From positions 42,835,670-42,899,669 of the forward strand of contig OZ025248.1 of assembly GCA_964019135.1 (NCBI GenBank): a stretch of 64,000 nucleotides of DNA, read 5' to 3'. The stretch is from Arenicola marina. Taxonomy: Eukaryota; Annelida; Polychaeta; Arenicolidae. Every line of letters begins with the position of its first letter. Positions within the stretch are counted from its first letter, which is position 1. The position numbers and the translations under genes are program-made. Positions 33,620 to 43,900 of this stretch are shown here, piece by piece. The notes under the pieces are model-generated. The model did no database searches. It was not told the origin of the DNA and worked only from the letters and a program-made list of their open reading frames with translations.

Positions 33620-34890
33620 TCGCTGCAAGGCTGGCCCCGAGGGACCAAGGACTGGGCAGGAGTTACAGGCTCCTCCCTAGGGTCCCGAAGCAGCGCATTG
33701 ACGCTGCTGCCAAAATCAAACAGATTATTGAAAATAAATAAATTTAAATGACTTTCTGGGAGTATTATGCGTATATCTTAAAATTTCCTTATTCTATACA
33801 ACTTAATCTATTACTTAAAGTTGCATGTCGAGTTCTTTCCCGCCAAAACTAAGCCCAGGCAAAATTTATATCAAAATTTGCAGAAAACTCGATTATTCCA
33901 TTCCATAAATTCAGAAACCTGATAAACCTCGCAGTTTCGGCTCTGGTATAGCAAACGTGTCTATTCACCGACACCACAGCACTGTCGCGGCACGGCTACT
34001 TATAACAAAGCATCACAAAGCACGTAAACTGATGAGGTTTATCACTGAAATGAAAATTTGTGGTGAACTGATATCACGGGCAAGGCTAAGAGATACTATT
34101 TGGCAGTCCGGCATGGGTGGGGTAAGTTCTTATACACAAAACCAATCTTGAATGATTCAAGAACTGATTTTTATTTATATTTTGACCTCTTTAGTTTTGG
34201 CGGGAAAGAGCTTGACATGCAACTTTAACCTTTTAGTTGATGTCTTTACTCATATCATAAAGGTGTCCGAGACGATTTAGTCCGCTGCTTCTACTTTCAC
34301 GCTGTGCGCAATGATAAACAAATATGGCGGTTAGCTCATGTGCGAATATACTTGAAGTGGCGCCATCTGGCGGTGAATGTTAACGCTATATTGCGTATAT
34401 ACGCCTCGGTGCTTATTCTTTTCTTATGTTGTGAAGCAATCAGCATTTTTGGTATTATTTTCAAGCATGTTTATGTCTGCTCACCATGCCATATCGAATG
34501 AGCATTAAAAGGGAATAAGCACTGAGGCGCGTATGCGCAATATATGATGCTAACATTCATCGCCAGATGGCGTCACTTCAAGTACATTCGCACATGAGCT
34601 AACCGCCATATTTGTTTATCATTGTGCACAGCGTGAAAGTTGAAGCAGCGGACTAAATTGCCTCGGATACCTTTATAATATGAATAAAGATGTCAACTAA
34701 AAGGTTAAGTAATAGATTAAGCTGCATAGAATAAAGAAATATTAAGATATACGCATGATACTCCCAGAAAGTAATTTAAATTTATTTATTTTCAATAATC
34801 TGTTTGATTTTGGCGGCAGCGTCCATGCGCTGGTTCGGGACCTAGGGAGGAGCCTGTGACTCCTGGGTCCCTCGTGGCTACTGCAAGGCA
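33620..34890. repeat. large inverted repeat (left arm to ~34420, right arm from ~34515)
   Basis: Left arm about 33620-34420; right arm about 34515-34890; spacer about 90 bp. Matching blocks include CAGGCTCCTCCCTAGG, GCCAAAATCAAACAGATTAT, GATAAACAAATATGGCGGTT, and GCCTCGGTGCTTATTC against GAATAAGCACTGAGGC at the inner edge. The arms are unequal because the left one contains a 406-bp MITE (33819-34224) absent from the right. Confidence 0.9.
33819..34224 (-). mobile_element. piggyBac-like MITE (AGTTGCATGTCGAG ends), TTAA target
   Basis: Flanked by TTAA at 33815-33818 and 34225-34228. Ends AGTTGCATGTCGAGTTCTTT and ...GAGCTTGACATGCAACT. It is inverted relative to the copies at 39677 and in the satellite. 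The right arm of the surrounding inverted repeat retains the uninterrupted target TTAA at 34705-34708, confirming both ends. piggyBac membership is inferred from TTAA; no transposase is encoded. Confidence 0.93.
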
Positions 34891-35254
34891 TACATGTGCA
34901 TGTAAAAATCATATTGGCGCAAGTGCCCCCAGGCCCAGGCAAGCCCGCTTCTCTAGTCAACTAGGGGCAGCGGAAACTGTGTCAATGTTAAATTCCTTAA
35001 ACACAAGTCAGGAATCGACTGTGGCTTTTGCTGCAATGTATACATGTACAATCGTATTGGCGCAAGTGGCTTTAGGTAAGCCCGCTTCTCTAGACGACTA
35101 AAGGCACAACATTGTCCTTGGTGCAAGTGCCCCCAAGCTAGCCCACTTTCTCTTGGGGGCACAACGGTTGACATCAAGAAAGTGTTGGAGAACATGACTC
35201 TTCCAGACCAACTATCTGCCATATTATTTTTTGGCTCATTTTGTTACCTGTAAA

Positions 35255-35468
35255 TGTAGCCTGAAAACAAGATGTTACTGTCTTTAGACAGTTGGAGGGG
35301 TGACATTGTAATGTCGCCCCTCCAACTGTCTAACGTATTCACAGGTCCCAAGCCTGAAAACAAGACGTTACTGTTGTTAGACAGTTGGAGGGGCGACATT
35401 ACAATGTCACCCCTCCAACTGTTTAACGACAGTAACATCTTGTTTTCAGGCTTGGGACCCAGGCTACA
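35255..35468. mobile_element. foldback element with two internal hairpins
   Basis: Outer ends TGTAGCCTG / CAGGCTACA. Inside, GACAGTTGGAGGGGTGACAT is followed at once by its reverse complement (about 35287-35331), and a second such hairpin is at about 35379-35421. CCTGAAAACAAGATGTTACT (35260) is inverted at about 35430-35452 and repeated directly near 35355. Confidence 0.85.
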
Positions 35469-35526
35469 AACGGTGCACTGCATATGCATGGTGGTTGGTC
35501 AGAAGAGAAGTATACTCCAATTTTCT

Positions 35527-36640
35527 TGATGTCAGAAGATAGAATAAGGTATAGAGAATTTGTAAACATTATGATTGTACGAGCACACATTATGATAAAA
35601 GCTATAGTAGATTCCTGACTGGCGTCTAAAGAATTTGGCATGGACTCTGTTTTGGCGCAAGTGCCCCTAGGTAAGCCCCCTTCTCTAGGGGCACAATGGT
35701 GTCCATGCTAAATTCTTTAGACACAAGTCAGGAATTGACTGTAGCTTTTATCATGATGTGTGTACATGCAATCATAGTATTTATATATTCTATACACCTT
35801 GTTCTATCTTCTGACATTGAGAAATTGTGTCAACACTAGGTTGTCTAAGTTTTTTTTCCGGAAGAAATGTTGGAGCATAAGTCTTTTCCCAACCAACCGC
35901 CATGCGTATGCAGTACTACTGGACGAGTCCCAACACCATTTAAACCATTTGTAGCCAATGCACCAAACTTTGTAACCATGAATAACCTGTAACAGAGGGC
36001 GCTGCTGTTGTGCCTCTGGTGGAGAGTCATATGCTAACAGAGCAGAGGAACCAATTTGCATTCACAGGTACCAGCGTGTGTCAAAAGCAAACATGGCACT
36101 CAGTAGGTTGGGATATTTGTGTGCTCCAAAATTTCTATGCAAACATATAACCGAAACAACCTTGATGTCAGAAGATAGAACAAGGTATATGGAATATGTA
36201 AACACTATGATTGTATATGCACATGTTATGATAAAAGCTACATTTCATTGCTAACTGGCGTCTAAAGAATTTAGCAGAAGCGCACTTGCCTGAGGGCACT
36301 TGTGCCAAACAATAATAGTGCTTGCATATTCTATATACCTTGTTCTATCTTCTTCTTTTCTCGACTAACCACCATGCATATGCAGTACCATCTGCTCAAT
36401 CCCACCACCATTATTGTATGTGCATGTTTGCATCTGTATGTATACATCACTACCATCTAGTAACATGTCTTTCGAGAGATAAATATCACTAAAAAAAGTT
36501 TTGGATCTCTCTGATTGGTTGGGAAAACATATAGTATGTGCTCCAACATTTCTTCATGAAAATATAACCGAAATAACCAATTGTTGACACACTTTCTTTA
36601 TGTCAGAAGATAGAATAAGGTGTGTAAAATATGTAGACAC
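35527..36640. repeat. dispersed TGTCAGAAGATAGAA repeat family (direct and inverted copies)
   Basis: ATGTCAGAAGATAGAATAAG (or ...ACAAGG) followed by a GTAAACACTATGATT-type segment occurs at about 35529, 36164 and 36600. Inverted forms CCTTGTTCTATCTTCTGAC lie near 35797 and 36337. TATGCTCCAACATTTCTT-type phrases recur nearby in both orientations. Probably several interleaved MITE remnants. Confidence 0.75.
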
Positions 36641-37790
36641 TATGATTCTCGAAATGCATATTACAGGCACCAAAATACTGGCTCCTTACTTCAAATTTTC
36701 ATTCAGTATTCCCTCTCAGTCCTGTGCCTTGCGATCCTTTGCTGCCATAATCGTGCATGTGATCAGCTCATTAATGCAATTCAGCTAATTTGTTCACACA
36801 TATCACACCTTTCATTTGTTAGATCTCCACCTCTGCTGAATATATCATCCCTCTGGTCATTACAATTTACAAGGTTATTGAAATAGATGCTACATTCCTC
36901 AAGAGTTATCATGCAATATTCCTTTGATATACTCATTCGTTTTGATGTAAAAGGTTATTGAAATAAATGTCCCGTTCTTCTAGAGCTATTGATCAATATT
37001 ACTTTTATATACTCATTCATTTTAACGCTTTCCAGCATGTATTGGCATCATTTAACGCTTGGTCTAATACCTGACATGTCTGCCTTTGAAATGTGTTTTC
37101 ATTTTTGCGACATAGCAACTTAATTTATAATTTCATTTAGATATTTTGCTACACTGCTCATCTTTCTCTCTACAAAACATGTTTATTTCATAACTCTTTT
37201 GTCGCTTTGCATTATTGCACTGCTCAGCAAACCACTTTGGTTTAACATGTTGGGCAGATCTATTGGACCGAGAGATTTTGAGGCGTGGTGTAGGGCTCCT
37301 ATCAGCTGAGCCTCAGCCTCGTCTACATTACCTTCGGTACACAAGCTGACAACAGTACACTGATCAGTGACAGCAGTAGCATCGTTCAGATTCCTAGAAA
37401 GGTACCAGGGGCATCCGATATCCGCACATATTGTTTCCTATCACAGTCTTAGGGTTGTCAGCTTTCCATAGACGCATGACACGACAGACTGACGATTAGA
37501 GGCAGATGATTTGATATGTCACAGGTACCGACCTCTATATCGAAATCCCATGAGAATATACTTTCTGACAGCAATATATAATCAATCAGACTGCATCCTT
37601 GGGGTGAACTGAATGTCAGATTTTCCGTCGGATAAATTTTTGATCTTCCCTATTTAAAAATATGTAAGTCCACAGACCTTTTCCAAAGCTATTACATTCA
37701 CCTTTCGAAACACCTACCTACGTTCATACACTAGGCTCATACCAGTTTTCCATAGGCATGTGTGTCGCACTGTTATCTAGATGAAATAAC
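36641..37790. other. intergenic/possible NDUFB2 intron
   Basis: Upstream of the NDUFB2 exons. The missing first exon of NDUFB2 may be here or further upstream, but no convincing mitochondrial presequence exon was identified. Confidence 0.35.
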
Positions 37791-37799
37791 TCAGATTAA

Positions 37800-38090
37800 G
37801 ATATCTGTGCCTTGATGTCTACTTCTCATGTATTTTACTTCACGCCCTGAAAATAACAATACACAATCTTTACTTCTCAGGTCTTTGACTTCACGCCCTG
37901 AAAATAACAACACACAATCTGTGCTTTGATATTTTCCTCTCAGGTCTTCCACTTCACGCTTTGAAAATAACAATACACAATCTGTGCTTTGATACTTTCC
38001 TCTGAGGTCTTCCACTTCACGCCCTGAAAAAAACTACACAATCTGTGCCTTGATGTTTACTTCTCAGGTCTTCCACTTCTCACCCAATAA
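37800..38090. repeat. ~62-bp tandem repeat, 5 copies
   Basis: CTTCACGCCCTGAAAATAAC and ACACAATCTGTGCTTTGATA recur; CACGCC-type anchors lie at 37841, 37892, 37955 and 38018 (51-63 bp apart), with a degenerate fifth. It ends 33 bp before NDUFB2 exon 2. Confidence 0.85.
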
Positions 38091-38122
38091 AGTACTTCCA
38101 TCGAAATATTTTTGTTCTACAG

Positions 38123-38599
38123 ATGGCAGTATCGCGCACCAAACACCTTTGTCAGCCCGAAAACACGATTCAAGTCTGAAGCAATAATGGCATTGATGTG
38201 GTACTGGGTCCTCTACCATGTGTGGTATGATTGGGACCACCTTGTGGTAAGTATGCCCTGGGATAGGACATCGAACAAGGTCCATGATCCTTAGTTAGTA
38301 TGAGTGAACCACTTGTTAACAATTAGTCAGAATATGATCAAATGAAATATTATAAGCTATGTAGAGGAGCAAAGCATGTGTGTATCAATTTGAGCTAAAA
38401 ATGTGTATTGATGAGATTACTGGATATGAAAGGTTTCTGTTGGAATTTGAAAATATTGACAATTTTTTGTATTTGTTGCATGCATCGGTTATGTCAATAG
38501 TAATGTGTTTTATTTCCAATGCAGGGTCACCACCCATACCCAGATCCATCCAAGTGGACAGACGCTGAACTTGGCATACAGGATGCTGATGAGGACTGA
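38123..38599 (+). CDS. NDUFB2: NDUFB2 (complex I AGGG subunit), last two exons
   Basis: Exon at 38123-38246 (acceptor TTCTACAG, donor GTAAGT) encodes WQYRAPNTFVSPKTRFKSEA then IMALMWYWVLYHVWYDWDHLV. Exon at 38525-38599 (acceptor AATGCAG) encodes GHHPYPDPSKWTDAELGIQD-ADED and a stop. This matches the conserved C-terminal part of the NADH:ubiquinone oxidoreductase B2 subunit: a single aromatic-rich inner-membrane helix and then the G-H-x-PYPDPS-WTD-ELGI tail. It is an accessory subunit of mitochondrial complex I. The exon junction is phase 0; the first exon listed needs two nucleotides from an upstream exon that carries the presequence and was not located. An AATAAA at 38855 follows. Convergent with PRDM4. 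Confidence 0.92.
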
Positions 38600-38854
38600 A
38601 GGCATTGCGTAGGATGATGATAACACAGGAACTGCAACAACACTGGTTGGATTGGGGTTGTGGAAAGACTGGCAGTATCTCATGGAGACATCAAACGAAC
38701 AGAGGTGCAGCTCCACACTCAGCACTGGCGGTTTATGGTGGAAGGAACATAAACTGTAGTGCGTACGAACCTCCCAGTTACCTGCTTCACCTTTATGAAG
38801 AAAAGCCACGCAATTGATAGAAGTTTGTCACCTTTTATGAAGTGTTCGTGTTTT

Positions 38855-38860
38855 AATAAA
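38855..38860 (+). terminator. polyadenylation signal AATAAA (NDUFB2)
   Basis: Canonical hexamer about 255 bp after the NDUFB2 stop codon, followed by a TGTGTGTTTTGTG GU-rich stretch at about 38881, as expected downstream of a cleavage site. Confidence 0.75.
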
Positions 38861-38895
38861 TTATTTGCCTAATGAACAGTTGTGTGTTTTGTGCT

Positions 38896-38930
38896 AGTAT
38901 CGCGATCCAAACACCGTTGGCAGCCCGAAA
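38896..38930 (+). pseudogene. duplicated fragment of NDUFB2 exon
   Basis: AGTATCGCGATCCAAACACC (continuing to CAGCCCGAAA) matches NDUFB2 exon positions from 38129 on with about 4 differences in 35 bases, on the same strand. It has no acceptor and similarity ends afterwards, so it looks like a small duplicated or gene-converted remnant just past the polyadenylation site. Confidence 0.6.
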
Positions 38931-39672
38931 GGAGCCGAGAAGTAGGTGTGATTGAACGGAGCCACCTGTATTATGACGTGAATTAAGTGGTCCTCACCCC
39001 TCCATCCCTCCCCCCCCCCCTCCTGTCGTCATTAACAACAGGATCCGGACAGATCCTCTCCAGTCAAGAGGAACGGCGGCTCGCCGTCGATTTGTGATGA
39101 ATGGAGAGCAGATGGCGATCGGGATATGTGGGTGCTGGGTAGGGCCGTAGGATGGAAATCGCTCCCACTATTTAAGAACCACGAGTGGACGACATAGGAG
39201 TCATTGTGAATACATAGGAGTCGACGAGACTGACATATCAGTCATTGTGAATACAGGCGTCGACGAGACGTCATGGACGTCAATGGGACGACATAGAGCG
39301 AGGGTAGTGGGGTCCTTTAGACTAACTTGGCATTAATGTAATGATAAAATTTCGGTCAAAGGGACGCTAAGTCAATATTTATGCGTCATTGGGACGCATG
39401 TGTCAATGGCTGGTAGAGAATTATTCATTTTTTTTCTATTCGTATACGAACCAATACAAACCCCATACGAATCAATCTCATAAAAAAAACACCTGAAAAT
39501 GCCCCTGGGTGGGAGCTGGACCTTTAAAATGTTTCTCAAACTTGTGCCGCCAATTAGTGTTTTTTGAATCAGCGAACTCCTATATATTTTCGATATTAAG
39601 TTACCCGTTTCGAAAGTGCCCGTAATCTCCTGTTTGTTTTGTCGCTTGCTACTCTTTCAGAGATATTTCACT
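38931..39672. other. non-genic
   Basis: Contains a C-run near 39010 and a GACGAGAC / GTCATTGTGAATACA direct duplication at about 39200-39260. Nothing else recognised. Confidence 0.5.
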
Positions 39673-39676
39673 TTAA

Positions 39677-40076
39677 AGTTGCATGTGGAGCTCTTTCCCG
39701 CCAAAACTAAGGAGGTCAAAATACGAATAAGAATCAGTCCTTGAATCATTCAAGATTGGTTTTGTCTATACTCCACCCATGCCAGACTGCCAAATAGTGT
39801 CTCTTAGCCTTGCCCGTGATATCAATTTACCACAAATTTTCATTTCAGAGGTAAACGTCATCAGTTTGTGTGCTTCGCGATGCTTTGTTATAAGTAGCAG
39901 TGCCGCGACAAAGTGCTGTGGTGTCGCGGGATAGACAAGTTTGCCACACTACAGTCGAAACGGCGAGGTTCATCAGGTTTCTGAATTTATGGAATGGAAC
40001 AATCGAGTTTTCTGCAAATTTTGATATAAATTTCGCCTGGACTTAGTTTTGGCGGGAATAAACTCGACATGCAACT
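39677..40076 (+). mobile_element. piggyBac-like MITE (AGTTGCATGTCGAG family), 400 bp
   Basis: Flanked by TTAA at 39673-39676 and 40077-40080. Ends AGTTGCATGTGGAGCTCTTT and AAACTCGACATGCAACT, with GCCAAAACTAA / TTAGTTTTGGC inside. Same family and orientation as the six copies in the 47-61-kb satellite. Confidence 0.93.
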
Positions 40077-40334
40077 TTAATGTCGCCCACAGGTCCAGAT
40101 AAAATAACTAGCATATTATAAAATATTTATTAGATCTATATCAGAGCATGAAATTGATTCACTGAAAAAACACATGTGAACCCACTCCTGTCACTCGTGT
40201 AAAGGCGGTATACGTTACAGGATTGAAGCAGTCCCGAGACCGATGCACTGTTAGTTCGAACAATCGACCAGCTCAGATAGTCTTTGACTTCTCGTTAATC
40301 ACTGCATTAATTGAACGGCGTAATCCAGGGGCCA

Positions 40335-40924
40335 GGGGCCAGTTTCACGAAGCCTTCGTACCTCCTTCGTATTTTGTATGGCTAAAGCCCATCGTACGAA
40401 CCTTCGTACCATATTTTTTAACGCCGGAAGTGAAAGAAATACCAATGCACATGTGATAAATGCATGAAATTTTCCATGAAAACATTTAATCGAATCGAAG
40501 AAGGGCCTTTGACGTAAGCTTTTGCATAAATCTAGTGTTTTTGCCGTTGCCAACAATATTAATTCGGGTCATTTTTGTATATAATTTGTGCAGTTTCAAC
40601 CCATTCATAATGTCCAAGGCCTCATGCGACCGTTGCTAGGATACTCGCATTGTGACGTCCTGAATATGTGGGATGGATTTTGACCTTATAAGTAACGTAG
40701 CAACGATTCCAACTTTCACAGATACCGTAGACATAAATGTGTCTTTATGCTGGTACGAAGGGTGTACGATAGAGTCGAGGCACTCGTAGATGTACGAAGG
40801 AACCTGCGATGTTAATTAGAGTTATGTTAATTAGAGGTACGAAGGTTTCGTGAAACCGGATTTACGGGTCACAATCTTCGTACGAAGGTTCGTACACGTA
40901 CGAAGGCTTCGTGAAACTGGCCCC
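40335..40924. mobile_element. 590-bp MITE with GGGGCCAGTTTCACGAAGCC TIRs
   Basis: The left end GGGGCCAGTTTCACGAAGCC (continuing TTCGTAC) is inverted at the right end, finishing GGCTTCGTGAAACTGGCCCC at 40924. Sub-terminal TTCGTAC / GTACGAAG phrases repeat in both orientations. A CAG precedes the first GGGCC and follows the last GGCCC, but a target duplication is not secure. It lies 25 bp downstream of the PRDM4 stop, in its probable 3'UTR. Confidence 0.85.
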
Positions 40925-40949
40925 AGTTCATGACTAATAGATGACTCCA

Positions 40950-43900
40950 TCAACTCTCCTGCACCGCGTTCATTTCAGAGTCCCTCTTCTGAATCCTCCT
41001 CTTAGCGATGCTGAGCCCGAGCTCGGCGCCTGTCTCTATGTTGATGCCGCCAACCACCACTCTGGCCCCCTTGCAGGTCTTACTGTGTCGCGTTAGGTTG
41101 TACTTCTCCATAAACAGGCGCTCACACTTCGGGCACTTTTGTGTCCGCTCACCCGTGTGAGTTCTGCTGTGCTTCTCCAGGGTCTGTTTCGAGAAGAAAT
41201 CCTTTTGGCACAGTTGGCAGGTAAACACACGCTCCCTCGTGTGCTGGTACTGGTGCATTCGAAGCGACACCTGGCGGCTAAACGTCTTGTCGCAGTAGTT
41301 GCAGCGCAACTTTTTCTCCCCCGTGTGAACCAACATGTGTGTCTCCAGATGAATCTTCTGCCGGCACTTCTTGTCGCATATCGTACAAACGTAGTTCTTC
41401 TCACCTGCACAGACAAAATGTCACAAACGCATGATGTTACTTGACTTTATGATACCTCGTGATAGAAGATAAACAATCAAAGCTGATCCATCAATCTTCA
41501 TTCGTAAATATCTGCATATATAAAGAAAACACTTCTTTAAGGTGATAACCCATCGGTATGTGCACATGGGAAGCTATGTGTGAGTATTTTCAACTTTTTA
41601 AAGATGCATACCCCGGTACATTCAGCTGGGTATTCGCCATTTCGCATCAAAGCTAGCGAATATGTCCTAACAATAATTTATACACAGTACACCATAAAAA
41701 TTTATAACTTAACAACAGTTAAATTCCATTGTGTAAGTCTTTAATACCAACCTAAATGGATCTTGACATGCTTATTGAGATTACTCTTTTCTGTGAATTT
41801 CTTCTGGCAGTAAGGACAGGCATAGGGCTTGATGCCTTTATGCGTCATGGCATGCGTGCTGAGCTTGGCCTGAGTCCGGAAGGCCTTGTGGCAGACGTCA
41901 CATTGGTGGCGCCTGCCCGCCTGGTCTGGATGTCCGAGGCGATGATGTCCGCTCAGCGCCTTGCGAGTCGGGTATTGCTTCTGGCATTGCGTGCAACGGA
42001 AGACCCCTTCTGGATGCAACGGCATGTCTGCAACAAGTAACGGCACCTCAATGATATGCATATGTGGTCTACAACACGCCCAGTTATTTATAGCGTACAC
42101 CAAGTGTGTACACTAGGAACCTAAATACATTTCCATTCGAAACATTTTTAAATATTGTGATGTAAACTAATGCTGTGTGAGTACATTTAAATACTAATTG
42201 CCCATTTACCATTGTATTTGACTTGATACACGATGGCACGAAAGAGCATCATGCAACATATGTAGCTTAAGGGTGAAAGCTGCTAAGATCGACTCTTACC
42301 TAGAAGCAGGGCGTAATCCTTGGCATACCAGTACAACAATTCTTCCGACGGCTGTATCTTCCTGGTGGTTATGAAGAAGATCTCAGCACCCGTCTGATAA
42401 GCCACGAGATTTTGCCCACTGTCACTGCTGGCTCGTCTGACAAACATCATCCAGTTCGACTCGTCTTCACTTCGGCAATCCAGGACATCACTTGGAGAAC
42501 CCGCAACGAACAGCTAGGATTTTAAGTTAGTTCCATTACTTTATTTGGACTCAAATGCCAACTTTGTCTTAATTAATCTGCTCATCTGTATCGTTCATGC
42601 GCATGTTATCAAATGTGTGAATATCATCGAGCTGAACTTGCGAGTGCATTTTGGACAGTTGGGAAGATGACGTTACTGCAATTCTTTTTTTATGTAACTC
42701 AAACATTATTTTAGTGTTAGATTCATTACCGGTTATATATTTTGTGGCTTTTACACTAAATTCGGTTGATTGCTTAGCGGAAATGTAGTTGGAAATAGGA
42801 AGACGTTCTCACTTGCCACAGGTAGGCGGTGTCTTCCAGTCCCTCCACGGCATCTTTATTGGTGAGTTTGCCAACCAAAGGTCCAAGCTTCATTTTCGCC
42901 GGCAAGAATTCTTTGCAATGTACAACTGTTGGCACACAAGGGTAACACGCTACCATCGTAGTTTATGATAAAACACAAAAACAGCGTCATACGTAACAGG
43001 GGCAAATCCACGGTTTTAAACAGGGGGTGCCGCCTTTAGTAGCTTCAATAATATTGCGACCCCGCTGAATCCGCCACTGGGTACTTATCTTTCATGCAAA
43101 TGTATCGATAATAAATCTAATTCATGGTTGGCCTAGACGTGAGTCAAACGAGAGGAGGATTTCAAAAAAACAGTTACACGAAATGGACCAAAGTGTACAA
43201 ACCTGTGGATCTTGTTTCGCTCATGGGGTCAGACAAATAGAGCTGTTTGGGTGTGGTAGCTCTGGCTCTACTTAAGATAGGACTATCACTGATTTGGTGG
43301 TACGTAGTGTCATGCTGAGGACATCCCCACTGGTAGTTGTCGTTGCACTCCACACAGTCTGTAATATACATGAATTGCTCCGAATCTTTATTTGTGGTAA
43401 TAATTAGTGTAACGTATAGAACACTAGATATAATATCGAACACACAAAATGGCTTTCCTTTATCCTTAAGTGCGACAGTATTTAGCTAGTCTCTGGGAAC
43501 AAGGCATATAAGCAATCTACTGTAAAAGTACGCACACACGCCAGGTATGAAGTGGTCCATGACAGGTTCTTGGTCGGTTGCCACCACATCGCCCAGGTCA
43601 TCCTCGCCATCAGGGCACACGCCTGATGGATCCTGGTGCTTCAGCAGAAACTCGATCACTGCAACGACATGATTTGTCATCAGTGATCTTATATCTAACT
43701 ATCATGTAATGAATTGTTGTTCAACACGCCAATACGTAGAAGGGATCCGTTAAATAAAAGCATCACAGAGTAACAATCACGAGAATTTTAAATATACAGA
43801 ACTCAGCCATGTCGAAAACTGCACGCAAGGCTCCATTCAAACCGGCCAGGGTTGGAGAGATAAGTGGAAACCACAGTGACGCCATATAGACATAAAATAA

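Larger units (their letters stand above)
33528..35692. repeat. dispersed GGCGCAAGTGCCCC...CCCGCTTCTCTAG phrase, five copies
   Basis: About 35-bp phrase (TTGGCGCAAGTGCCCCCAGG, then CAAGCCCGCTTCTCTAG) near 33528, 34914, 35059, 35119 and 35652. It is often followed by a TGCTAAATTCTTTA-type segment, indicating a duplicated composite repeat around the inverted repeat. Confidence 0.75.

Noticed and set aside
36091..36190. Candidate NDUFB2 presequence exon (MALSRLGYLCAPKFLCKH frame)
   Set aside because: The segment belongs to a dispersed repeat with related copies near 35860 and 36530; no suitable donor in phase.
40950..41444. Overlapping opposite-strand and alternate-frame ORFs over the zinc-finger exons
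   Set aside because: Shadows of the PRDM4 zinc-finger coding frame, which alone keeps the C2H2 spacing.
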